Assembly (NCBI GenBank): GCA_000496135.1
Contig: KI542675.1
Coordinates: 863,942-911,415, forward strand
Source: Thermoplasmatales archaeon E-plasma
GTDB taxonomy: Archaea > Thermoplasmatota > Thermoplasmata > Thermoplasmatales > Thermoplasmataceae
Direction of reading: 5' to 3'
DNA length: 47,474 bases
Of the stretch, positions 18,145 to 26,369 are shown piece by piece (position 1 is the stretch's first letter; each line of letters begins with the position of its first letter). The translations under genes were made by a program, and so were the position numbers. The notes below the pieces were generated by a model. The model searched no databases. It was not told the origin of the DNA and worked only from the letters and a program-made list of their open reading frames with translations.

Positions 18145-19990
18145 CCTGAACAGCGACGGATGTGCCACCTACATTTTCAGGGCTTTGGTCTACCATATAC
18201 AACGGCATTATTCTGACTGGGGTTTCTCTTCGAACAACTTTGAAAAGCCTATCTTCTTCAGTATTTCAGTGGAGGTGGATGTGAGGTTGAGATACCATAT
18301 TCTGCGATCCTTTCCAAGCTGAACCTCTGTCCTCTCTACCCTTGACAGTGAATCGAGGAGTTTCTGTGACGTTTCCCATGGATCTTTATCACCGGATTCC
18401 CTCAGGAAATACACAAGGGATGCAATGAGTCTGTAAGCAGTGACCATGACGAAGACATATGCTCTCACCCTTCTTTCCAGCCTGTGCCTGACTGGAACGA
18501 TCTCTTCCTGTGTCTTCATTGTTCTAAATACCTTCTCAACGAAATCCTTCTCCAGATACATGTTGACGATCTCTTCAGCGGATAGTGATTGATCCGTGGA
18601 GAGGATTGCAGATTTACCATCAAGTTTTTCAGATGCATTTATCGCATGTGAATGATATTTCCACTCTATCCTCTTTCCTCCTTTCCTGTTTATCTTAACC
18701 ATGATATACGGTTTCCATTGTCCGACTATGCGTGATATCTCGCTGTGTATCCTCGGTTCGTCCCATTCCACACATTTGGTGGATAGATCATCCAGTTCCT
18801 TCCCGATCCGGAAAAGTTCCTCGTTCCTCTCATCGCTTTCATTCAGTGCCTTCAGTGGATTAAGGTATACCGCGATATTCCTGGTCTTCCCATAGAGCAT
18901 TCCATGTGTAAGCACAGAATATATGTGTGCAGTTCTGGCCTTCCTTGTAAAATTCTGGGGCCTTGACCTGATCTCCGTTTCCGAGAGGATATTACGGATC
19001 TGCTTCACGCTCTTCGGTATACCGGAGATCAGTTTCCATGAGGTGGATTCCAGGTCATTGACATTCTTCATGGACATGTTTCCCCTGTCCCATATTATCG
19101 TGCCTGTGGATCCATTATCCTGTTTTGGGAGGGCTGCAAGAAGATTTCTTACAGTTGTGACGCCTGATCGTGATCCCTCAAACACCGCATGATATTCGGG
19201 CTGGTAATCCTCTTTCGAAACCATCAGTGCAATATTGATCTGCCTCCTGTTCAGGTGACCGAGATTGTAACCGAATTCTGCCAGTGGGCATGATGTTCCA
19301 AAGAAGAGTACTGTGGTCAGATCATATGCCACGTGATCCTTTTTATTCAGTGGGTGTTTCTTTCTCCATTCACTGAATATTTCCATGTCAATGTTCCTGC
19401 TCAGATCCTTCAGATCCTGAGTGGTGCGATCATCGAAGCAGATTGCGTCAAGGGAATCCAGAAAAAGATCCTTTGACCATTTATCCTCGCCTATCCCGGA
19501 TAATCTCGGAAGATCGGTTGTCCTTATCCATGACTCAAGTTGAGTTGCACTCTCCGGATCAATGACCCTGTTGATTGCCCATGCTGTCAGCACTTTTCCC
19601 GGTGATGTGTTTGATCCTATAGGGGTCATTCTGTCAATTATATCTGGAATATTGAGATCCTGTGCAAGTGCCCAGAGGAGATCAATGTCGCCTGCTCTTG
19701 TGGAACCGCTGGATCTCACCTTGTCAAGTGTTTTCACAGGCGGCTTTACAATGTTTCCATCCCCCTCCACTCCAAGGTACCTGATAAACTTGCTTTTAAC
19801 CTTCCCGTCCACCCTTGTATTCTTGTATTCAGCACGATAGACGCGATTACCCCTTTTATGCCTCTTTATTGCCATTGTAGGTGTAATAACACCTACACAC
19901 ATAAAAACTTATTTGTCATGAAAAGTAGTAAAATGCGATGTCTCAACCCAAATTCAAAATTGTAGGTGGCAGATCATGGCGCTAATCAGG
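18145..19990 (-). mobile_element. IS1634-family insertion sequence, complete
   Basis: This 1846-bp element is bounded by the direct repeat TCATGA (18139-18144 and 19991-19996), a 6-bp target duplication. Its ends are imperfect inverted repeats that share CCTGA, AGCG and the block TGCCACCTACA. Removing the IS and one TCATGA restores the type-B relic seen intact at 37830, which supports the boundaries. One full transposase gene fills the element. Confidence 0.85.
18208..19875 (-). CDS. IS1634-family transposase
   Basis: A 555-aa DDE transposase starting at the Met before AIKRHKRGNRVYR; the longer frame to 19902 is less likely. The N-terminal beta-strands read YRAEYKNTRVDG and KFIRYLG. The catalytic Asp residues sit in VAYDLTTVLFFG and TIIWDRGNMS, and the Glu in YLEKDFVEKVFRTMK. 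FGYNLGHLNRRQINIAL between them is typical of the family. It appears intact and therefore possibly active. Its composition is richer in GC than the neighbouring glycan genes. Confidence 0.92.
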   Translation of the reverse strand: MAIKRHKRGNRVYRAEYKNTRVDGKVKSKFIRYLGVEGDGNIVKPPVKTLDKVRSSGSTRAGDIDLLWALAQDLNIPDIIDRMTPIGSNTSPGKVLTAWAINRVIDPESATQLESWIRTTDLPRLSGIGEDKWSKDLFLDSLDAICFDDRTTQDLKDLSRNIDMEIFSEWRKKHPLNKKDHVAYDLTTVLFFGTSCPLAEFGYNLGHLNRRQINIALMVSKEDYQPEYHAVFEGSRSGVTTVRNLLAALPKQDNGSTGTIIWDRGNMSMKNVNDLESTSWKLISGIPKSVKQIRNILSETEIRSRPQNFTRKARTAHIYSVLTHGMLYGKTRNIAVYLNPLKALNESDERNEELFRIGKELDDLSTKCVEWDEPRIHSEISRIVGQWKPYIMVKINRKGGKRIEWKYHSHAINASEKLDGKSAILSTDQSLSAEEIVNMYLEKDFVEKVFRTMKTQEEIVPVRHRLERRVRAYVFVMVTAYRLIASLVYFLRESGDKDPWETSQKLLDSLSRVERTEVQLGKDRRIWYLNLTSTSTEILKKIGFSKLFEEKPQSE

Positions 19991-20824
19991 TCATGAAATC
20001 TATCAATTGTTGTATCATTTCTTGAGGAAAATACGGTGTATTGAAAGGTTTGTTAGTGTAGTACCCATATGGGTACCACATAGAAGATATTTGCAAAGAA
20101 ATGAGGTAACACTGGGAATGTTCCAGAACATGACCAATCCAAAATATATTGAGGTCGGTGCGCCAAGAAGGAATTGAAATGAACAAACACATCCATTTAA
20201 GCAGAAGGCGACATACTGCGTTCCATAATGGACATGATAGTGAAATTCAATTCCATGCTATATCGAAGATGGGAGTAGGCCTCGCACGCCGAGGAGAATG
20301 TATGACTAACCAATGCAAGTTTGGTATGGGAAATTACCTGTTTATCCCATCAGCAGGGGATACATGCTTCTCAGTGATGAGGGGTATGAAGTTATCTTAT
20401 CTGCAAAATCACAGGCTGCAGCGAGAGCGAACGAAACATAACACCGTTAGCTTTGAACGGGAAGGCCGAATCCGTGTGGTTTGGATGAAGGCTAACACAG
20501 AGGCAATAAACAACGGGCTTGATGCCTCTGCTTCCCCGGTGTCGTGTCGGCAGCATGTGAGGAAAGTCATGTATTGTAAATCGGGAGATCTTGTTGTGTC
20601 CATAAACAAACCACGAAAGGTGGTTGAGTAATGGTAGCGGGATCTATAAGTCCAAAAGGCGAAATGATCCGCAATTCACAACAAGAAGTCGGAGAGGCAC
20701 ATAGTACTGATGACATGAATGACAGCATAACATTCATAGAGGGAAGACGCCTTACTGTATGCAAGCCTGTTCCGAACAGAGGAGGACTCTATTCCTCCAT
20801 TGAAACATATGGAGGTATGAGGAT

Positions 20825-22105
20825 ATGAAAAGACTCGAACTGTTCCGGAACAGGCTTTACCAAAAGGCTAAGGAAAACAAGGAGAGGAAATTCTACACCC
20901 TGCACGACAAGCTGTGCAGGATGGATATATTAGAAGAGGCTTGGAAGAACGTAGCAGCAAACCATGGAACGGCAGGCATAGACAATCAGACCATTGATAA
21001 TATAAAGGCATATGGAATAGACAGATTCCTGAGAGAACTGCAACAGGAACTCACAAACGAAACATACACAGTGAGCGATGTCAAACGGGTGTTTATTCCA
21101 AAACCCGACGGAAAGGAAAGACCCCTAGGAATTCCCACCGTGAAGGATCGCATTGTTCAGCAGGCAGTGAAATCAATCATAGAACCCATATTCGAGACGG
21201 ACTTTCAGGAGTTCAGCTATGCCTACAGACCCAACAGATCGGCGAAACAGGCATCGGAAGAGATCAGGAAATACCTAAACTACGGGTGCACAAACGTCAT
21301 TGACTTAGACATAAGAGGATTCTTCGACAACATAAACCATGAGAAGATGATGTTCTTTGTATCAAAGCGCATTGCAGACCCATACATCCTGAAACTCATC
21401 AGGGAATGGCTAAGAGCTGGCATTGTATACAAGGGTGAAACAACATATCCCACCCTTGGCACACCACAGGGTGGCGTAATATCACCACTTCTTGCAAACA
21501 TATACCTGAACGAGCTTGACACACTGTGGATGAAGAAGAATATGGACAACCGATACGGACAGAATGCGCGCCTGATCAGATTTTCTGATGATGCAGTGAT
21601 CTTAACAGACAGAGACCCAAAATATGCAATGGATGTCCTGAGAAGGATAATTTCCCTTCTCGATCTGGAACTGAACATAGAAAAGACAAGGATAACAACG
21701 GCATACGAAGGCTTCGACTTTCTTGGTTTCCATTTCATGAGAAAATGGAGTGACTACAGGAAGAAAGAGGTTACAAACGTATATCCGAGCGACAAGGCAG
21801 TGAGAAAGTTCAGGGAAAAGATCAAGGACACGATTCCGAAACAATCATCTCATATAAAATCAATGACAGTCGCAATACAACAGGTCAACGCAATCATCAG
21901 GGGTTGGTATAATTATTACAAGCATACCAACGCAGCACACACATTCGATAAATTGCAAAAATTCGTTGAATGGAAGGTTGCAAAATACTACAGCTTCATC
22001 CACAAAATACCAAGAGTCTCATCAAGAGAAGGTATATACGATAAGATACGTGATTACGGTCTCACATCCCTCTCCGGGAAAATAGAATACTTCCGTGCTG
22101 CCTGA
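20825..22105 (+). CDS. ltrA: Group II intron reverse transcriptase/maturase
   Basis: A 426-aa protein that helps its intron fold and splice and copies it into new DNA sites. Reverse-transcriptase blocks appear in order: AWKNVAANHGTAGID, FIPKPDGKERPLGIPTVKDRIVQ (split by normal spacing), FSYAYRPNRSA, VIDLDIRGFFDNI, TPQGGVISPLLANIYL and RFSDDAVIL. The last is the catalytic box, with Phe-Ser-Asp-Asp instead of the common Tyr-Ala-Asp-Asp. The thumb/X maturase domain follows (GWYNYYKHTNAAHTF). No HNH endonuclease domain is attached, so mobility would be endonuclease-independent. It starts with ATG at 20825. Confidence 0.93.
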   Translation: MKRLELFRNRLYQKAKENKERKFYTLHDKLCRMDILEEAWKNVAANHGTAGIDNQTIDNIKAYGIDRFLRELQQELTNETYTVSDVKRVFIPKPDGKERPLGIPTVKDRIVQQAVKSIIEPIFETDFQEFSYAYRPNRSAKQASEEIRKYLNYGCTNVIDLDIRGFFDNINHEKMMFFVSKRIADPYILKLIREWLRAGIVYKGETTYPTLGTPQGGVISPLLANIYLNELDTLWMKKNMDNRYGQNARLIRFSDDAVILTDRDPKYAMDVLRRIISLLDLELNIEKTRITTAYEGFDFLGFHFMRKWSDYRKKEVTNVYPSDKAVRKFREKIKDTIPKQSSHIKSMTVAIQQVNAIIRGWYNYYKHTNAAHTFDKLQKFVEWKVAKYYSFIHKIPRVSSREGIYDKIRDYGLTSLSGKIEYFRAA

Positions 22106-22119
22106 GGTGAAGCATACAG

Positions 22120-22153
22120 GATAGCTGTACTCGGGAAAACCGACTGTCCAGTT
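22120..22153 (+). ncRNA. Group II intron domain V
   Basis: A hairpin beginning with the AGC triad. AGCTGTAC pairs with GTCCAGTT (one mismatch), a 2-nt CU bulge sits on the 3' side, and a UCGG/CCGA upper stem is capped by a GAAA-type loop. This is the conserved catalytic domain V layout. It lies 15 bp after the maturase stop, as expected. Confidence 0.7.
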
Positions 22154-22219
22154 AGATGTGGAAGGGGCTGGAGCAATCCAGTTTCTTACCCTACCGGAAA
22201 AGAGAAAATAACAAACAAA

Positions 22220-23119
22220 TTGATCGGAATAACAGCGGTGTTGATCGTAGTTATGTTTTTGGGAACATCAATACACCTCATTCAACTGCAATCACCGGGT
22301 ATGAGAGAAGCTACCTTAGCGCAACCAGCAGGTGAACGTTCAAAAACTTTCGAAAAGTTCAATGAAAATGGCATAACGTTCATTCACTCAACTGCAAAAT
22401 TATTAAAATCTGGAAACGAAAGAATGCTTCACCTTGAATTGGTATATACTTATTCTTCGGCAATATCAAATTCACAAACCGGGGGAAACAAATCGTTATC
22501 ATACCAAGGAACTGAGATAAGGGTAAATTTCAGACACCATAATATGTATATCACAATAAACGTTTACATTCCAGGTAAGATGCGACAGAAGGAGATGAAT
22601 ACATATGGAAGTCCAAGAAGATTTGGAGTCCGCACAGAAGGGCAACCCGGGACATTTTACGCACATTTATACACAAAATCCCTTTCCGGATATAACGCAG
22701 GATTATTTCTTGAGAGGATTCCTATATACTCACTTACTGTTTATTCAGTAGGAACCGTTGGCCTTATGCTGGGAGCTGCTGTAGGATATGGGGAAGGTAT
22801 TATAATATCCTTTAATCCAGAAGCTGTCGGAGCTGTGGCGTACATAGCAGGGCTGTTAATAGCAGACCTCGGAGCGCTGTATGCATATGCTACACTGAAA
22901 CATGTTGCCACAATTTATTTCGAGGAAGGATTCAGCTATGGAACTCAATGGTATAATTTCTATAATATAGGGGCATATGGAGAGGAAGGTACATATAATG
23001 CTTATTATGAATCAAGCAATGGTATATATACTCCCCTTATAACTTCTTTCGGATTGTATACTACGGCAATGATCCCTCATACTGGAGCATGGAACCCGAA
23101 TGCACAACCTCCATGGTAA
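22220..23119 (+). CDS. Cassette 1: exported protein with Gly/Ala-rich hydrophobic hairpin
   Basis: I do not recognise this 299-aa protein. It starts at TTG with a hydrophobic leader (residues 1-18, IGITAVLIVVMFLG). A polar region of about 140 residues follows, then a Gly/Ala-rich hydrophobic hairpin at about 168-226 (GLMLGAAVGYGEG; YIAGLLIADLGALYAYA), then a Tyr-rich tail ending in PPW. Its leader shares 31 identical bases with cassette 3. Its stop overlaps the start of a small membrane-protein gene. The group II intron ends about 26 bp upstream and may separate it from its promoter. The layout suggests an exported, membrane-active protein with a partner; the function is unknown. Confidence 0.6.
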   Translation: MIGITAVLIVVMFLGTSIHLIQLQSPGMREATLAQPAGERSKTFEKFNENGITFIHSTAKLLKSGNERMLHLELVYTYSSAISNSQTGGNKSLSYQGTEIRVNFRHHNMYITINVYIPGKMRQKEMNTYGSPRRFGVRTEGQPGTFYAHLYTKSLSGYNAGLFLERIPIYSLTVYSVGTVGLMLGAAVGYGEGIIISFNPEAVGAVAYIAGLLIADLGALYAYATLKHVATIYFEEGFSYGTQWYNFYNIGAYGEEGTYNAYYESSNGIYTPLITSFGLYTTAMIPHTGAWNPNAQPPW

Positions 23120-23433
23120 AGCAAATGTTGAACTTTCTTTTTTTATATGAGACTCTGTCTCGACAAATTTTTCTCATATTCTTGACGTCTTGGGTTTTAT
23201 ACATATATGAAGTATTTAGGATTTCTTTGGCACATAAACCATTCAGGATGAAAACGTTACGTATTATATCTGTTTTCGCTGCATTAATGTCTTTCTTAAT
23301 GTTTAGTATAATAGCAACACCATTCGTACTGCTTTTTGTAGTATTTCCTTACTATCAAATAAGCAAAGCGATTAAGAATGCAAAGAAACCTGGTGTAGTA
23401 TACAGTTCCAAAGTTCTTTATAAAACCAAATGA
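23113..23433 (+). CDS. Cassette 1: small membrane protein (possible partner/immunity)
   Basis: A 106-aa protein with two hydrophobic segments (about 18-38, IFLIFLTSWVLYIYEVF; and about 51-80, a longer stretch ending FVLLFVVF) and a basic C-terminus (KAIKNAKK). The ATG at 23113 overlaps the upstream stop codon (ATGGTAA), which implies translational coupling. No family recognised. Small polytopic proteins coupled to an exported hydrophobic protein are often immunity or export helpers; here that is inference only. Confidence 0.6.
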   Translation: MVKQMLNFLFLYETLSRQIFLIFLTSWVLYIYEVFRISLAHKPFRMKTLRIISVFAALMSFLMFSIIATPFVLLFVVFPYYQISKAIKNAKKPGVVYSSKVLYKTK

Positions 23434-23448
23434 ACATACTGTTGAGCA

Positions 23449-24357
23449 ATGAAAGAAGAAGTTGGGGGAACAAATATCTTGACGTATCAACAAGAAAATG
23501 CAAATCCTTACATTGGCGGTCACATATCAAAATTGCACATGCCACAGAAGAACAATATCAAAAAGTTGTTATCAACATTTCTGGAAGAGAATCCTTCCGC
23601 AGTAATACTCCTCAAACAAATAACCAAGATGGAGAAAGAGCGATTTGCAATTCAAAATCATATGGTTTATGAAAGATTTATTGCAGCATTGAAGGATGGG
23701 AAATTGAATAAAACCTCAGAATACACCGTAACTTCTGGGAATTCAGTTTATGCTTTTTCAAGAACGTCAATGTCAGGGCCACCATCAAATGTTCTCAATA
23801 CTGCTGGTGTTTGGGGGTTAGTATCTATAAATTACTTTACCTATACTCTCGGTTGGGGTTGGCTCACAAGCACTGTAACATACGGAGAACAGGACAACTT
23901 TAATACTGTTTATTCAGGATACCCTGCTCAGACTTATTATAACAAAGTAATGCTACAGAATACCGTTGACGGTATTATATTTTCCGAAATAGACTGCACA
24001 GCCATAGGAATGATGGTTGGTGGTCCCTTTGGAGGAATTGTTGGAGCATTGATTGGAACTGTAGTCGCAATTGCATCTGCTTATATGATTTGGCAATTGA
24101 CAAGCGTTTATGAATCTACTTATGCGAACCACAACACTGGGGATAAATATATATGGACGGTAATGCAAAACGATTACTATTATAACTGGTTAGATATTGC
24201 TCAGGATTTTACCTCAAACGTCTGTATTTACGGATATCTCTCTAATGGAAACACGCAAACGTTGCTTCCAACAATACCAACGCTTATCGCCGGATCAGCA
24301 TATTTGTCAAGTCAAGCGCACTCAGCATCTAATAATTGGGTTTATGCGGGGTACTAA
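23449..24357 (+). CDS. Cassette 2: protein with Gly-rich hydrophobic hairpin
   Basis: A 302-aa unrecognised protein, almost the same length as its cassette 1 and 3 counterparts. It has no N-terminal signal: the first 90 residues are hydrophilic with a likely helix (KKLLSTFLEENPSAVILL). Residues 172-215 are strongly hydrophobic and Gly-rich (IGMMVGGPFGGIVGALIGTV). The remainder is Tyr/Asn-rich, ending WVYAGY. ATG start; a TATA-like TTTATAAAAC lies about 25 bp upstream, inside the end of the preceding gene. Its stop lies inside the next gene's start region. Function unknown; it is grouped with its neighbours by architecture, not by visible sequence identity. Confidence 0.6.
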   Translation: MKEEVGGTNILTYQQENANPYIGGHISKLHMPQKNNIKKLLSTFLEENPSAVILLKQITKMEKERFAIQNHMVYERFIAALKDGKLNKTSEYTVTSGNSVYAFSRTSMSGPPSNVLNTAGVWGLVSINYFTYTLGWGWLTSTVTYGEQDNFNTVYSGYPAQTYYNKVMLQNTVDGIIFSEIDCTAIGMMVGGPFGGIVGALIGTVVAIASAYMIWQLTSVYESTYANHNTGDKYIWTVMQNDYYYNWLDIAQDFTSNVCIYGYLSNGNTQTLLPTIPTLIAGSAYLSSQAHSASNNWVYAGY

Positions 24358-24724
24358 AAGGATGTTTGTCGCATATTTTAATATGTTGGGAATTTTCATA
24401 ATATTCCCATTTATTTTTCTAGCATTAATTCCCAAGAAACGATATATGAAGACGCGCCCAGCCTTTGCATTCTTAAAGAAGTTTCTAAAGCTTATGAACA
24501 CAGTTTGTATAATAGTTGGAAGTGTAATATCTTCAATAGCTATTTTTTTTACCTACACTTATTGGAATTTCATCGACACGCCAGGACTTGCCCCATCACC
24601 AAATTTTGATATCTTTTCATACTGGGAAATACAGATAGATATTTTGCTCTTTTTTGGCAATGGCTTATTTTGGATTTTTTTTGCTATTTACGTTAAATTA
24701 ACTGAGCATAAAGATCTTGCCTAA
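24344..24724 (+). CDS. Cassette 2: small membrane protein
   Basis: A 126-aa protein with three hydrophobic segments (about 10-30, 50-72 and 96-117) and basic loops (KKRYMKTRPAF; FLKKFLK). The start at 24344 overlaps the upstream gene's stop by 14 bp; Met at 24362 is an alternative. Longer upstream frames are excluded because they lie wholly inside the preceding gene. Same position and kind as the small membrane proteins of cassettes 1 and 3, with no clear sequence identity. No known family. Confidence 0.6.
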   Translation: MRGTKRMFVAYFNMLGIFIIFPFIFLALIPKKRYMKTRPAFAFLKKFLKLMNTVCIIVGSVISSIAIFFTYTYWNFIDTPGLAPSPNFDIFSYWEIQIDILLFFGNGLFWIFFAIYVKLTEHKDLA

Positions 24725-24738
24725 AACCAGATTTTAGG
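24720..24738 (+). terminator. Hairpin at the end of cassette 2
   Basis: A perfect 7-bp stem (CCTAAAA and TTTTAGG, 5-nt loop) includes the stop codon of the cassette 2 membrane-protein gene. A T-rich stretch follows about 15 bp later. It is a plausible but not strong terminator. Confidence 0.4.
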
Positions 24739-24832
24739 ACTTCAATCATATATTTTTATCATCATCAACGACAATCAACGTAATACGGAAGGAAAATACT
24801 TTCATGAGATATAGACGCTCTTTCTATTACTG

Positions 24833-26080
24833 ACAATACTTTTGCGTTTATCCCGGAAACAACCTCGATTTGTAGTTTCTTTTGAGAATTAGAACCTCCT
24901 TTATGGCTCTTGAACATTCACCTATGGTCTTTGTAATCTTTCCAAACAATTTCATTGATGTTTTATTCATTAAGGAGAGGAGAGTAAAGGCCGCCATGGT
25001 GATCCTCACGTGTATAAGTGACCCTTCACCATTGCGAACCTGATACTCTCCCAGACCCAGATCCTTTGCATCATTATGAAATGTTTCAATTGACCAGCGG
25101 TGTTTCCATGCAACCATAATGTCATCGCCTTCAAGATAGTCTGAAACAAGGAATTTCTTCCTTTTGTTTTCCGGATTGTAGAGAACCACAAGATTGGCTG
25201 GTTTACCATTGGTAAGCCAGACATTGAATGAACGGTATAGTGAAAACTCCTCCAGAATGCCGGTATCGTTATCATACATCAGGAATGCAGTTTGCAGGAT
25301 CTCATCCATTGTGTAGAATATATCCCTGTTCTTTCGTGTCATCTTTCCGAGTTCCTGGAATGATGCCTTCCTGTTTGACTTGAGTTCAGTGGTGAAATGA
25401 TCTCCAAGGAACGAGAAGCTTGAATACCACGAATCGACAACCTTTCCTGTCGTATTGAAATTCATGAATGCAATTGCAAACAGCTCTTCCATGATCTCAA
25501 GCTTTGTCTTGAATCCACTGTTTTCATTGCCATCCTTATTATCCTTCACATATATCCTCGTAAGGAAGGGATAGGATTCACCCGTGTCAAGATCGTGAAG
25601 CATCGTTGTTACCGGCTGGTGTGCAAGTACATTGTTTCCAGATGCGTGATCAAAGAACCACCCCACATTCTCCATGACCTTTGATCCAGGATGTCCAAGT
25701 ATGGTATCATCACCTATGAACTCAACACGGTGGGTACCTATCCTTGATTTCAAATATGAAATATAATTCTGTTCAAGTGCTTCTGAATCAACAGCATGAA
25801 TGGCTCGATTCAATGTGCTCTGATCACAGTTTGATACCAGTGAGGATATATTGGAAATACTCTTCCTTCGTATTTCAGGCGGTATCATTATGCCCAGCAT
25901 ATATTCCCTGAAATGTTTCTTCACCTTTTTCTTCATTCCGGCTGTCATGAGATCAGAAAATTCGCTAATCATTGTAGTTATTGATGCAACAGAACCTTTA
26001 GAAGTCATACAACTGTCCGACAGACATAGGAAAGAGGCTTAAATTCATTGTGTTTTGAGGTCATTTTGCAAAAGTATTGT
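24833..26080 (-). mobile_element. IS701-like insertion sequence, complete
   Basis: This 1248-bp element has perfect 13-bp inverted ends (ACAATACTTTTGC at 24833-24845; complement at 26068-26080). It is flanked by the 4-bp duplication ACTG (24829-24832 and 26081-26084). A 4-bp duplication and a single DDE transposase fit IS701. It separates cassette 2 from cassette 3. Confidence 0.85.
24848..26008 (-). CDS. IS701/IS4-type DDE transposase
   Basis: A 386-aa transposase, apparently complete. Catalytic residues are visible as FIGDDTILGHPG (first Asp), GKVVDSWYSS (second Asp) and KHRWSIETFHNDAKDLGLGEYQVR (Glu, in the Y/W-x-E-x-F-H-x-x-K-x-x-LGL-x-x-YQ-x-R form found in IS701 and related IS4-superfamily members). 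It fills nearly the whole element, leaving short ends. Intact and possibly active. Confidence 0.88.
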   Translation of the reverse strand: MTSKGSVASITTMISEFSDLMTAGMKKKVKKHFREYMLGIMIPPEIRRKSISNISSLVSNCDQSTLNRAIHAVDSEALEQNYISYLKSRIGTHRVEFIGDDTILGHPGSKVMENVGWFFDHASGNNVLAHQPVTTMLHDLDTGESYPFLTRIYVKDNKDGNENSGFKTKLEIMEELFAIAFMNFNTTGKVVDSWYSSFSFLGDHFTTELKSNRKASFQELGKMTRKNRDIFYTMDEILQTAFLMYDNDTGILEEFSLYRSFNVWLTNGKPANLVVLYNPENKRKKFLVSDYLEGDDIMVAWKHRWSIETFHNDAKDLGLGEYQVRNGEGSLIHVRITMAAFTLLSLMNKTSMKLFGKITKTIGECSRAIKEVLILKRNYKSRLFPG

Positions 26081-26369
26081 ACTGAGTATTCGTGATAACG
26101 TTGCGTAATCGATTTAAACCTTAATTCCTCATTTTATGTGTAATCCGTCTTACTTATTTTCGTGCAGATATTCTCGCTGGCTCGGTATAACCGTAATTGC
26201 GCTTGGATGGCAAAAAAATTTGCGAACACCTATACAATATGATTACCATTGGCTGTCCAGCGTATATTCGCGCTTAATGAAGGAAAAAGGGTAGAGTATA
26301 ATCAGCAAGTGAAAAAAGACCACTTTTAACAACATCGATCTATCAACACAAATATGCTATATTTCTACC

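Larger units (their letters stand above)
18120..20050. repeat. Type-B relic with the same terminus, split by an IS
   Basis: The sequence CTATGGCGGTAATCTAACG starts directly after the A1 target duplication and resumes after the IS, matching 37830-37900. On the minus strand both copies stay open and encode PYFPQEM-type residues running towards the terminus. This may be the tail of the autonomous transposase gene that carried the CTATGGCGGCAA ends. The outer limit near 20050 is approximate. Confidence 0.5.
20158..22193 (+). mobile_element. Group II intron with maturase gene
   Basis: The 5' end matches the GTGYG consensus (GTGCG at 20158-20162). A long structured RNA region of about 660 bp without a plausible gene follows, then the reverse transcriptase, then a domain V hairpin at 22120-22153 and a GC-rich domain VI-like stem, ending near 22193 in an A-pyrimidine dinucleotide (TAC). 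It lies just after a TATA-like box (20141-20149) and just before the first hydrophobic-protein cassette. The 3' boundary is uncertain by a few bases. Confidence 0.75.

Noticed and set aside
20163-20824. Open frames of up to 160 codons inside the group II intron's 5' part
   Set aside because: They lie in the structured intron RNA (domains I-III), start weakly, and show no protein-like motifs.
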